Positions 11,644 through 22,654 of a stretch of DNA of 64,000 nucleotides are shown here, one piece after another. Position 1 is the first letter of the stretch; each line of letters starts with the position of its first letter. The notes below the pieces were generated by a model. The model saw nothing but the letters and a program-made list of their open reading frames with translations. It did not search any database and was not told the DNA's origin. Origin of the DNA: Smallanthus sonchifolius (lineage: Eukaryota; Streptophyta; Magnoliopsida; Asterales; Asteraceae); assembly GCA_023525975.1 (NCBI GenBank), contig CM042035.1:34997001-35061000 (forward strand), read 5' to 3'. The position numbers and the translations under genes are program-made.

Positions 11644-12084
11644 TTAAACATCCTCGTCATCGAAAGAAACGTATGATTGCGCATCGTCAATCTCCACTGG
11701 TTCCTCCTCGAGTGGCTCCTACTCTAAGGGCTCATCCTCGAAGGGCTCCTCCTCGAAGGGCTCCTCTTCGTCGTCCGATAGTGGAATGTCCTCTGGAAAT
11801 AGGGTTGCTTGTAGTTGGGCTTCCAAGTGGGTCACTCTTTCCCGAAGTCCTTCAGCAGCATGGTCTGCTACTTGTAGCTGGGCTTCCAGATGAGTTACTC
11901 TCTCCAGAATCCCTCCTACATCTTGGTCCTAGGTGTCCACCCTCGTCTCCAAATGTGTAACCCGATCCACCAAAAGGTTACGGACCTGATCCGTTGCTGC
12001 TAGTTCAGCGGTCAGATGTTCTATTTGCTCCTTGTTTTCTTCCATTTGTGGCTCTCATTCTAGAATGTCGGGTATCTCATCAGT
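11644..12084 (-). pseudogene. Coiled-coil ORF0 of element H, 3' part (interrupted)
   Basis: The minus-strand sequence matches the 3' two thirds of the ORF at 16875-17606 in G: a coiled-coil segment with repeated HLEAQL-type heptads, then an acidic EEPFEEEPFEEEP tail and a DDEDV end. The 5' part of the same ORF lies at 25637-25958, because element G inserted between them. Several in-frame stops are present. Confidence 0.78.
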
Positions 12085-13600
12085 TGTGACAATCCGGACT
12101 TTTCAGTTAATTCCGTTAACTATTCCGTTAAGTTTCTTATTAAAAACTTAACCCCGTTAATCAAATCTAACCCTAGGGACTGATTCTGTCACAAATTCAA
12201 CTCAAAACTACAAGGACTAGTTGTGTTAATATGCTAAATCAAATAAATTGACTTCTCAAAGTCAAAATCAACAATTTTGGTTCCTGTTGACTTTCAGAAG
12301 TCAAATCCGTGACAATTTGATCAAAATTCACAAAATAAACCTCAAATCCGTTGGAATTCATAACGTAAACAAATCTTAATAGCAATAATCGATCATTATT
12401 AGGCCCTTAATCATAATCATTTCAAATTAAACTCGAATTATGATCGTGGTTTCGTAACCGTCGACTTCATTTTCCATTATCATCAAATCCGACGAATTTC
12501 TGTATTTCTTTCACGAATTGAACTCTTGCACACACTCGATGAACCTCTATGAAGTTTCTGCACACGTCAATTCGATTGGATTTGCACCAGAAACCACCGG
12601 AAATCGAACCAGTCATCGTCGGATCCTCTTTAGTCGAACTCTATCAATTCTTCATCTTCCTGGTAATTGTTTTTCATCATTAGTTTCGTTTTTACTTGTC
12701 AATTGAAGCCCTATCATTACCAGGGCTTACATTATCGATTGAGTCATAATCCGATTCTAGGGTTCTTAAGAAATTGGATTTGGGGCTTTTGATTCTAGAC
12801 TCGTTCTCAACGCAATTAAAGCATACCAGTAGTTTCTAAATACTCAGTTTAATGAAAAGCCCATGTTAATTGAATCAAACAACATCCAATTTTACAAAAT
12901 CAGATTCTGAAATTCATTTGGAAAAACGTTTTAGTCAAACTCTAACCTAGACTCAATATTAATCCAATTAAACGGCATGGTTAGAATCGCAATCATCTAT
13001 GCTTTGAAAGCCCTTATCAATTCGAACTTTAATTATCAGAATCGTTGTCACCCGTAATCTAGGGTTCATATAAAACCAATTTGTCGAATTCAACTCTAAA
13101 CCGCGTGTAAACCAAATTAAACTATACCATTAGACTCGTAGCCTTTTGTAGATTGAAAGCCCTATGAAATATCGGGCTTCCATCATCGAATTGATCTTGA
13201 TCCCGTAATTAGGGTTCGTTCTGGAAACGGGTTGGGATTTTCGATCTTAAACATAAATTTGATACAATTAAACCACATCAACAGATTCGCAAAGTTTTGT
13301 TTAATAAAAGCCCTATCATTTCAACAATTTTTAATATCAAAATCGATCAATTGAATCCATGTTTATAAACTAGGGTTACGATCCCTTTTCCTGAAAATTA
13401 TTGATCCTAAAACCAATGATTTTCAAATTAAATGAGTCCCCAGATTCGCTATACCCCGATTAACGAAACCCCCTCGATACTTTGGTGAATCGCGATCAAA
13501 TTCGTGGCGTTTGGGACGGGATTTGATCTGGGTACCTATGAGGAACTAAATCACATCCGGCTTGGATGTTTAAAGAAATTCGAACTGGATTCGTTTGCGA

Positions 13601-13672
13601 TAGCCTAGCGGCCGGGACTGGTTAGAGCGATGTGTGTGTGTGGGAGAGACCCGGGTTTGAGATCGGGCTCCC
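13601..13672 (+). other. tRNA-like A/B-box segment in LTR G (5' copy)
   Basis: TAGCCTAGCGG at 13601 fits the Pol III A-box pattern. About 45 bp on, GGGTTTGAGATCGGG is a degraded B box; the 3' LTR copy at 24153-24216 has the exact GGTTCGANNCC form. It may be a SINE or tRNA-like remnant within the LTR family. Confidence 0.4.
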
Positions 13673-14561
13673 ACAATTATTTTTAACATTTTTCTGGATT
13701 ATTAAATTAATAAAAATCAAACCTTTTAATATTGTATTATTATATAAATGGGTTTTAAACCCGGAAAACAACCCGTAAGCTCGGGTTTGAAATATTAGTT
13801 TATTTTTATAAATTATACCCACTTTTATAAATAATATATTATTATTACTAACAAGTAAAATAATATATTTATATTATTTTTAAACCGTAAACTCGTGAAA
13901 AATAATATGTTTATATTATTCCCAAATTGTGACCCGTATTATTAAATAATATATATTTATATTATTTCACGTCATTTTATAACGCCGGAAATCAATCGAG
14001 ACTAAATAATAATATAACTAATTATATTATCCACTCGTATATATATATTATTATTTATGTCGTTCGTCGCGTAAAGTCATTCCTAAACCCGTGGACGCGT
14101 TCGTCCACTCTCGTTTATTGGAGCGGTTCTTTTAGGACGTTCCTCGTTTTCCGTGTCACAGTCACAATTCCCATTATCATTCCTAATTTATATGTTTATA
14201 ATTTTAGGACATTCGTAGGTCTTTTGAGACTTACAATCGTGGTTCCAACTTACTTCTACAGTGAAACTACCTTCAACGCCAAGCAGGTGAGTTTTCACGG
14301 CCCCTTTTTACTGTTTTAACTTGGGGGAGAAAACATGCTTAAACTGATTTTTAGATTTTGTATTTCATATGCTATCAATGTTAAAGCTAAGTGTAATACG
14401 CTATCACAGAAAGTCCTCATCTTATCTCGAACCGTTAATATGGATCTTAGCGAGGTAATGTTTAGTAGTACTACTGGGTTTGACAAATCCCACCCGCGTT
14501 AGTCGTGCTAACTCGATTGGATATCGAACGGGTGAAATGTTAGCCTACTCACATGGCCAGT

Positions 14562-16217
14562 TGATATTGTGCGAAAGCACATGTCTTTATTCCGTTGTTT
14601 TAATGTGTTTTTAGTTAGTTTTATATTTGTTTTGAGTCGTTTTTATGTACAATTGAGTCTTTATCATATTTGTAGGAGTTCGTATGGAATACAAGTGAAT
14701 ACATGAAGAAAACGAGCAAAGGAACCAAGCCCGAAAAAGTCCAAGCTCTAGAAGACAATTTTCTAGATTTTATGTCTCTCGCGGTACGCGAGAGAGGAGT
14801 GGAGAAGTCTCGCGGTACGCGAAGATCTTCAAAAGCGCGCCCGACTAAATTGGCTCTCGCGGTACGCGAGGGGCTGGCCCAAATTCTCTCGCGGTACGCG
14901 AGAGAGTCGTAAATCCGGAAAAATTGGATTTTTAGGTTTTTATTGATGATGTCGGCTGTTATTGAAAAAAGGTCGATTCCAGCCGTCAAGTGAGAACCTT
15001 TTGGCGATTTTGAGGAAGAAGAAGGCTAGTGGAGCAAGGAGTTGGAGTTTTGGAACCTGAATTGGTTATTCGTGATCGTTCGGTTTATGATTCTTCTTCT
15101 TTTATCTTTACTTTGTTTAATTGAACCTATGACTATGTTTATTACTTCTGTTTTGGTTGTTTTGAACATGTTTGTTGGCTAGATTTTGCATACTGCCTAG
15201 GTTTAAGATGATTGCATGTTAAAGTTATGATTTTTATTGGTTTTTGGATTCAATTGATGGGTTTATGATTTAGTAAAGATCTTTGGTTGATTATGTATGA
15301 TGTTAGTATATATTTACTGCTGATCTTGTGGTTGTTTGTGATTTCCTGCGTTGATTGTGGTTGTCTGCCAGTTTGATCTTCGTTTTGTGGTCATAGATCT
15401 TAGGGTTTGTGATTGTGAGTGGTTTCTAGACGTAGTAGCCATAGGAATTCATAAGTGATTACTGATTAGAAGTGAATGTGTGTCCTAGTTCAATACCCGA
15501 GAGGTGAGAATTAGTCGTTTAGTCTTCGTCATTAGGAATCCGAGTATTAACAGTCTGAGAGGACGTTAGTGTTAGGTGTCTAGTGAATTTAGCTATCCGA
15601 ATCATAGTAGTTAGCTTGAGATTACCCCGTGCATTCCTTGAGTGTATGGTAGACGGTGAGACTGAGAGGTAATCCGTTTATTAGGGTACTTGTCATAGTT
15701 GGAAATACCTGAGAAGTGATCCAATTATCTGGTGAGTTTAATACGCTTTAGGTAGCTGAGTTGGTGACATCCCGAGACCGAGAGTGATCAGGAATCCATT
15801 AGGTTATCTAGAGTTGTTTCATTAGAAACCCAGATCCATCATAGTTTTCAGAACCGATAGAAGTTATACTTTGCAAGTAAGATTCTTAACCTAGGTAGTG
15901 CCTTCCCTATTCTTGAATTCGTTTAAAGAGTTCTGCTTGATAGTTGAGTGTCGTTAGTTAGAAAGTTTACATTAAGTTACAACACAAAATCCCCCAATAT
16001 ATTTCAGTTTAGTTAGTTGAGTCAGAGTCTAGGTAGGGTTATTGCTAGTGTCTCGTGGGTTCGATATCCGGACTTCATTAGGCTTTACTACATTGATCGG
16101 TACACTTGCCGGTTGTGTGGTCTAGTATTAGATTGAGTCTAGATTTATAAATTTAAAGCTAGAGAGTCTAGGTTAGGTTTTATATAGTTATTTTTATAGA
16201 CCGTCCGAGCGACATCA
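14562..16217 (+). mobile_element. Solo LTR M (Tat/Athila-like), 1,656 bp
   Basis: The insertion starts TGATATTGTGCG and ends GCGACATCA. It is flanked by perfect CCAGT repeats (14557-14561 and 16218-16222). The 3' LTR of G still has the empty site GGCCAGTATTG at about 25112. The 3' third (CTCGTGGGTTCGATATCC, GTACACTTGCCGG) resembles the LTR ends of Tat/Athila-type gypsy elements. There is no PBS or internal coding, so it is a solo LTR left by LTR-LTR recombination, or a small non-autonomous element. The lineage is inferred by resemblance only. Confidence 0.85.
14776..14904 (+). repeat. Four palindromic CTCTCGCGGTACGCGAGAG units in M
   Basis: Units lie at 14776-14794, 14808-14823, 14854-14870 and 14886-14904. 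The first and last are perfect 8 bp arms around GTA; the middle two are shortened or mismatched at the ends. Spacer sequences between them are unrelated. Confidence 0.92.
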
Positions 16218-16761
16218 CCAGTATTGATAGACCTGGCAGGAGGCAATAAACAAACAGTCAGTTTCGGTTGCGAGCACTTGAGCTAAACATGAACATAGGT
16301 TAGCTACCTATAGATACATATTGAATGATCATAAATCTGGTAAACGCTTACGTATTTAATTGAAACCTGTGAACTCACCAACCTTGTGTTGACATTTTTC
16401 TTTACATGTTTTCTCAGGACGCTAAGCTAAGACACAGGTGCACGTTAGGGCATGCATGGGATTCAACTACTTTGCTTTGTGTCTATTTATGTTTGGTTGA
16501 ATTATTCTATTGTACTTTGTTTGGTTTGGACGTTTGGACTTTTGAGACTTTTGGACTTTGGTTTTGGGCGCGTGTATTTTGCGCATTTACTTTCTTTACG
16601 CTTCCGCATTGATACTCTGATTTACAAGATGTTTTCATTTTGAGTCCCATGTAGAATCGTTCAAAGTAACTAATGTCTGAGATCCTGGTTCGTCACTTCC
16701 CAAACGGTAAAACTCCGTTAGTTGAAATTGGGGGTGTGACGAAATGGGGGGTGTGACAGAT

Positions 16762-16779
16762 TGGTATCAGAGCCATTGG
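16762..16779 (+). promoter_or_regulatory. Primer-binding site of element G
   Basis: TGGTATCAGAGCCATTGG follows the 5' LTR end after a short GAT spacer. It is the standard complement to the 3' end of initiator tRNA-Met used by many plant LTR elements. Confidence 0.92.
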
Positions 16780-16874
16780 TTATAGAGAACTAGGATTGCA
16801 TACTAGACTATAGCCTCACACATTAGTTACATGTCATTTGGATGTTTGGTACTTATACATAATGTTGCAGGATT

Positions 16875-17606
16875 ATGTCGTCAACCCCACCTCCATCACC
16901 TAACGCATCAGGGCATAAGGCACCTGTACTCTCATCCCCGGAGCCCAAAAGGCGCCAGACTACTTCAATTGACCAAGGCAAACCGAGTAACGCACGAGCA
17001 TTGGATTATGCTCTCAACTGGGACGTATACCCACATATGATCCAAAGGTGGATCAAAATGGGAGATGTTCCATCACCTTACTTTGGATCCGCATCTTCAT
17101 CACCTACACTACCTAGCTTACCATGCACCATGGAACAAGCTTTCGCAGCATTCGTATCTTATATGTTGAAAGAATTGAGTTTTGTACAAGATGCCACCGA
17201 GGAGATACCTAAACTTATGGAGAATGGACCCCAAGTAGAGAAGAATAAGGTAGGAGTAGAACAATTGACTACCGAACTAGCTGCAACGGACCATGTCCAC
17301 AACCTTTTAGTGGATCGTGTGGCACATCTAGAGACGAGGGCTGACACTATGGATGATGATATGGAAGGAGTTCCGGAGAGATTAGCAGCTATGGAAGCTC
17401 AGCTACATGTGGCAAACCACACTGTCGAAGGCCTTCAAGAGAGGGTGACTCACTTGGAAGCCCAACTGCAAGCGGCCCTATTTCCGGAGGACATTCCAGT
17501 GTCCGACGATGAGGAGGAACCTTTTGAAGAAGAGCCCTTCGAGGAGGAGCCAGTGGAGATCGATGATGCACAGTCATACGTCTCTTCTGATGACGAGGAT
17601 GTTTGA
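16875..17606 (+). CDS. ORF0: coiled-coil accessory ORF upstream of gag in element G
   Basis: An uninterrupted 243-residue ORF lies between PBS and gag. The N-terminus is proline/serine-rich (SSTPPPSPNASG); the middle has a short hydrophobic block (PCTMEQAFAAFVSYML). Residues ~115-200 are strongly heptad-like (LVDRVAHLETRAD, LQERVTHLEAQLQ), and the tail is acidic (EEEPFEEEPFEEEP). No zinc knuckle or enzyme motif is visible. H carries the same ORF at the same place, so it is an element gene rather than chance. It may be a structural or gag-associated protein, but its function is unknown. It stays open although neighbouring gag-pol has several lesions. Confidence 0.8.
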   Translation: MSSTPPPSPNASGHKAPVLSSPEPKRRQTTSIDQGKPSNARALDYALNWDVYPHMIQRWIKMGDVPSPYFGSASSSPTLPSLPCTMEQAFAAFVSYMLKELSFVQDATEEIPKLMENGPQVEKNKVGVEQLTTELAATDHVHNLLVDRVAHLETRADTMDDDMEGVPERLAAMEAQLHVANHTVEGLQERVTHLEAQLQAALFPEDIPVSDDEEEPFEEEPFEEEPVEIDDAQSYVSSDDEDV

Positions 17607-17857
17607 TGATCTTCCTATCCTATCTTCTTTTTCATGTTTGTTTTTGCTTATGTTATCTATCTTTCCAAACCTAGATGGGTAAGGTTGTTCCCATCCAATA
17701 AAAGCATGAGAAGTTTAATATTTGAGTTATTTATTTTGGAGCCTTACAATTTATTTAATTTTCAAAATATTAGATGTTGTATCTCCTACTCGTACCTAAA
17801 TAATGTTTAATATGCGATATATTTCTCATTATTTTTCATTTGTGATTGTGAAGAATC

Positions 17858-17981
17858 ATGTCTGGGAGAGGACGAGGAGGCCGTGCCGGTGGTCGTGGTA
17901 CCATTAACATGACGGCAGCAGAGCTAGCAGCTTTGATAAATAATAGTGTGGCAGAGGCCCTAGCAGCACAGAATGCTGCAG
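17858..17981 (+). CDS. Gag exon 1 of element G (candidate)
   Basis: It starts ATGTCTGGGAGAGG, encodes a short arginine/glycine-rich start (MSGRGRGGRAGGRG) and an alanine-rich segment (TAAELAALINNSVAEALAA), and ends at CTGCAG before GTAAATGC. Its 124 nt leave phase 1, which is restored exactly at 18080. The RG-rich start may bind nucleic acid. The same segment in H (11390 to 11267) has the same length and phase. Confidence 0.62.
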
Positions 17982-18079
17982 GTAAATGCTTTAACTATTG
18001 ACTAATAGTGTCAATCGTTCTCCTAAAAACATCTTTCTAAACTCTATGATTCCAATTCAATTTGTATTTCTAAATCCAG
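17982..18079 (+). other. Candidate 98 nt intron in gag of element G
   Basis: The segment begins GTAAATGC and ends AAATCCAG, with a CTAAT-like branch site near 18000. It carries stops in the upstream exon frame. H has a 100 nt segment with the same ends and poorly matching middle, while the flanking coding parts match well. This is the pattern expected of an intron. Confidence 0.58.
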
Positions 18080-21000
18080 GCCAGCAAAATCAGCAAAACC
18101 AACAGCCAGCCTGCACTTTCAAGGCATTCATGGATTGCAAGCCCCATACCTTTAGTGGAGCTGAAGGAGCCAATGGATTACTTCGCTGGTTTGAGAATGT
18201 TGAATCAGAAATAGCCATGTGCAACTACCCCGCGGCTAACCAAGTGAAGTTTGCTGCTGGAACTTTAGAAGGCCCGGCCCTAACATGGTGGAATGCCCAA
18301 GTTCAAATGTTGGGACTGGCAATGGCAAATGGACTCCCGTGGGAGGAATTTAAAACAATGATGAAGGAAGAATACTGCCCACGAGATGAAATTTAAAAGC
18401 CAGAGGGAGAGTTCTAGAACCTTAAGATGGAGGGTTCGGAAATTGAACTCTACACCACCCGTTCGCACGAACTTTGCTACCATGTGCCCACACATGGTGA
18501 CTCCGGATTACAAACAGATTGAACTATACATTGGAGGTTTGCTACCTCAGATTCAAAGCATGGTGACCTCATCCAACCCTACCACCATCCAACAGACCAT
18601 CAGACTTGCTCACAAGTTGACCGATCAGGCGGTGACACAAGGAACTTTACCTCCAAGAGGTTCAGTTGCTAAACCCACCGACAATCACAAACGCAAGTTC
18701 GATCACCATTCCAACACCCACAACCACTCTAACTCCCACTCCAAAGGACCTCAATCCAACCAACCCCAGTTTAGCCAACCGCAACAACAGCAACAACGTA
18801 GGTTTGAGCCTACCAAGAACTTCAATCAGTCGACCTCTTCTGGCCAAAACCAGGGTGGTTATGCGGGGAAGTCCCCGAAGTGTAACAAGTGTAACTTGCA
18901 CCACTTTGGGTCCTGCAATCGTTGCCAGAGGTGCGGTAAAATAGGCTATGCTGCTAAGGACTGCAGGGGTGAATTACAAACTAAACAACCCTTTCAACAG
19001 CCGGGATCTACTAGGGCTTGCTTTGAGTGTGGAAAGGAAGGGTATATTCGGAAGAACTGTCCTCAGTTGAAGAAAGGGGGTAATGGAAATCACAACCCTA
19101 ACCATAATAACAATGGTAATGGTGGTAATAACGGCAATGGGGGAGGAAATGGTGCGAAGGGACAAGCCTTCGTACTAGGATCCGGAGAAGCCCGTTATGA
19201 CCATAATGTGGTCACCGGTAAGTTCCTCGTAAATAATTTCTTTGCTTCTGTCCTTTTTGACACCGATGCTGATAGAAGTTTTATTTCTAAGAAATTTAGT
19301 AATATGATAAAAGGAACTTCATCTCTATTAGAAGATAAGTATACAATAGAGATAGCTGACGGTCAAATAATTGAGGCAACTCACATACTTAAAGGATGTA
19401 AACTTGAGCTAGCTACACATACATTTGACATCGACCTTATGCCGGTCATACTTGGTAGTTTTGATATAATTGTCGACATGAATTGACTATCTAAAAACCA
19501 AGCCGAAATTATCTGTCGTGAGAAGATTGTACGTATACCTCTCTCGAATGGAGAAGCCCTTTCCATCCAAGGCAAAAGAGTTGGTGCAGTCATGGGCATT
19601 ATATCCTTCATGAGAGCACAAAAATGTCTTCGAAAGGGGCATACGACTATTTTGGCCCTTGTTGCTGAGCAGCCTTCAGAAGAGAAGAAGATCGAAGATA
19701 TTCCCGTTGTGCGTGAATTCTTGGAAGTATTTCCCGAGGATCTGCCCGGTCTGCCACCGCACCGTCAAGTTGAGTTCCAAATTGATTTAGCACCCGGAGC
19801 AGCACCGATTGCTCGGGCACCTTACAGACTGGCACCCAGTGAATTGCAGGAACTGTCCACTCAATTGCAAGATTTATTGGATAAAGGTTTCATCCGACCT
19901 AGTTCATCACCGTGGGGAGCTCCGGTATTATTTGTCAAGAAGAAGGACGGTACGTTCCGTATGTGTATTGATTACCGTGAGCTGAATAAAGTCACGATCA
20001 AGAACCGCTACCCTTTACCTCGCATTGATGACCTTTTTGATCAACTCCAAGGATCAAGTTTTTATTCCAAAATAGACCTTTTGTCCGGCTATCATCAGTT
20101 AAGAGTCCGAGAAGAAGATATCTCTAAAACTGCATTCAGAACAAGGTACGACCATTACGAATTTATGGTAATGCCTTTCGGGTTAACCAACACACCTGCG
20201 GTATTCATGGATCTCATGAACCGTGTGTGTAAGCCTTACCTTGACCAGTTCGTTATCATTTTCATCGACGACATCCTTATTTATTCCAAGAACGAGGAAG
20301 AACATGAGGAACATCTGCGTCTAATTTTGGAACTACTTAAGCAAGAGAAACTTTATGCTAGGTTTTCCTAATGTGAATTCTGGATTCGAGAGGTTCAATT
20401 CTTAGGACATGTGGTTAATGAGAAAGGGATACATGTCGACCCGCCCAAAATAGAAGCCATCAAGAATTGGGCAGCACCGACGACTCCGACTGAGGTACGA
20501 CAATTTCTGGGATTGGCTGGTTATTACCGTCGTTTTATCGAAGGATTTTCAAAGATTGCACAACCTCTCACCGCCCTAACTCAAAAAGGAAAAGCCTATA
20601 ATTGGGGCGATAACCAAGAATCAGCTTTCCAGCACCTCAAACAGAAACTTTGCAGTGCACCTATTTTAGCTCTTCCGGAAGGAACCGATGATTTTGTAGT
20701 GTATTGTGATGCATCTATTCAAGGTCTGGGTTATGTCTTAATGCAACGCGAAAAGGTAATCGCATACGTGTCACGTCAATTAAAGATTCACGAGAAAAAC
20801 TACACCACTCATGATCTAGAGTTAGGAGCAGTAGTTTTTGCACTTAAGATATGGAGACATTACTTGTACGGTACCAAATGCACCATCTACACCGATCACA
20901 AAAGCCTCCAGCATATCTTCGAGAAGAAGGAGTTGAACATGCGACAACGTCGTTGGGTTGAACTTCTAAATGATTACGACTGTGCGATCCGGTATCATCC

Positions 21001-22577
21001 GGGTAAAGCTAACGTTGTAGCTGATGCACTAAGCCGAAAGGAAACGAAACCCAAACGAGTTCGAGCGTTACAACTCACTATTCACCCTGGATTGCCTGAC
21101 CAAATCCGTAGTGCTCAACTTGAAGCCTTGAAAGAAGATAACCTACCGTTAGAAGGTACACGCGGCATGGAAGCACAACTAGAAGTAAAATCTGACGGAA
21201 TTCGTTACTTCGTCGAACGAATATGGATTCCAGTGTTCGGAAATTTAAGGGAACTAATCATGGATGAAGCTCATAAATCTCGTTACCCCCATTTATCCGG
21301 GTTCCGATAAAATGTACCATGATCTAAAAGTACAATATTGGTGGCCAAAGATGAAGGCCGATATAGCCACCTATGTTAGTAAATGTCTGACTTACGCGAA
21401 GGTCAAAGTCGAATACCAAAAACCATTCGGTCTTCTACAACAACCAGAAATTCCTATGTGGAAATGGGAACAAATATCCATGGACTTCATCACCAAATTA
21501 CCACGAACTCCTACCGGATGCGATACCATTTGGGTAATCGTTGATCATTTAACAAAATCCGCCCATTTCTTAGCTATCAAGGAAACCGATAAGATGGAAA
21601 AGCTCACTCGTATCTACTTAAAAGAAGTAGTATCTCGACACGGGGTGCCTATCTCTATCATTTCGGATCATGATGCACGATTCACTTCTCGTTTCTGGCA
21701 GTCGTTACATAAAGCTTTAGGCACGCGTCTAGATATGAGCACAGCTTACCATCCTCAAACCGATGGTCAAACAGAACGTACTATCTAAACCCTGGAGGAC
21801 ATGCTACGAGCTGGTGTGATCGATTTCGGTAACACTTGGGAGTCTCACCTACCGTTGGTGGAGTTCTCCTACAACAATAGCTATCACACTAGCATCAAGG
21901 CAGCTCCATTTGAAGCACTTTATGGACGGAAATGCCGTTCTCCCATTTGTTGGACCGAGGTTAGAGATAGCCAACTCACAGGTCCTGAACTTGTATTTGA
22001 AACTTCTGAAAAGATCGTTCAAATTAGAAACCGTATGGCGGAAGCTCGTGATCGTCAAAAGAGCTATGCCGACAAGCGTCGTAAACCTTTGGAATTTCAA
22101 GTAGATGACATGGTCTTACTCAAAGTCTCACCTTGGAAAGGTGTCATTCGTTTCGGGAAACGAGGCAAACTGAATCCTCGTTATGTTGGACCATTCAAAA
22201 TAATGAAGAGAATCGGACCAGTCGCATACCAACTGGACCTACCTGAAAGACTTAGTGGTGTGCACAACGTCTTTCACGTCTCAAATTTAAAGAAATGCCT
22301 AGCAGACGAATCACTCGCAGTTCCTCTTGAGGAACTACACGTTGATGAACAGTTACGCTTCATCGAAGAACCTGTGGAAATTATGGATAGGGAAGTTAAA
22401 ACGTTAAAGCACAGTAAGATCCCTATTGTCAGAGTTCGTTGGAACTCGAAACGCGGACCGGAATTCACGTGGGAGCACGAGGATCAGATGATGTGCAAAT
22501 ATCCTAATCTGTTCAAGCACTCCGGTCAAATTCTTAAGGTACTATTTAATTTTCGGGACGAAAATTCTTTCAACTAG
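18080..22577 (+). pseudogene. Gypsy gag-pol of element G, broken
   Basis: In order: gag domain (FSGAEGANGLLRWFENVES, ALTWWNAQVQ), two zinc knuckles near 18885-19070 (CQRCGKIGYAAKDC, CFECGKEGYIRKNC), protease with FDTDADRSF where DTG is expected, RT (YRELNKVTIKNRYPLPRID, MPFGLTNTPAVFMDL, FIDDILIYS), RNase H (CDASIQGLGYVLMQ, TDHKSLQHIFEKKEL), HHCC-type region, integrase (DHDARFTSRF, PQTDGQTERT) and C-terminal GPY plus chromodomain-like end (VRWNSKRGPEFTWEHEDQM). That end places it in the Tekay/Del chromoviruses. Lesions: stop at 18394, frameshift near 18475, stops at 19484, 20369 and 21786, frameshift near 21285. The protease active-site change alone should inactivate it. Confidence 0.92.
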
Positions 22578-22654
22578 GGGATGATGTGACACCCCAGAAA
22601 TTTTTTTTTATTTTTTTAATTTTCGGGACAAAAATTCTTTCAACTAGGGGATGA
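22549..22654 (+). repeat. Duplicated purine-tract/LTR-start junction of element G
   Basis: The stretch ATTTTCGGGACGAAAATTC through CAACTAGGGGATGATGTGAC occurs twice, about 70 bp apart. The first copy runs into TGTGACACCCCAGAAA and a poly-T/A tract; the second runs into the true LTR start TGTGACAATCC. It looks like a template-switch or slippage product at plus-strand priming. Confidence 0.85.

Larger units (their letters stand above)
7308..12084 (-). mobile_element. Tekay-like chromovirus H, internal region (3' half of split element)
   Basis: This minus-strand gypsy element carries gag, zinc knuckles, protease, RT, RNase H and integrase in one fused frame, with the end of an upstream coiled-coil ORF at the right. 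It is truncated inside the integrase C-terminus at about 7308; the rest of pol and its 3' LTR are missing. Its 5' part (start of the coiled-coil ORF, PBS and 5' LTR) is at 25637-28812, displaced by the insertion of G. Confidence 0.9.
12085..16758 (+). repeat. 5' LTR of element G (with nested solo LTR M)
   Basis: It starts TGTGACAATCCGGAC and ends GGGGGGTGTGACA, just before GA and the PBS. It matches 22655-25636 along its length, apart from the 1,656 bp insertion at 14562-16217. Near the 3' end the GGGTGTGAC end motif is doubled (about 16733-16758), a short tandem repeat absent from the 3' LTR. Confidence 0.92.

Noticed and set aside
14703..14912. 69-codon ORF across the M palindromes
   Set aside because: Its repeats come from the DNA palindromes, no domain is visible, and the ORF lies inside a solo LTR.
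16406..16643. Small hydrophobic ORFs near the LTR end of G (also 25301-25538)
   Set aside because: They are identical in both LTRs simply because the LTRs are copies; no start context or homology supports translation.
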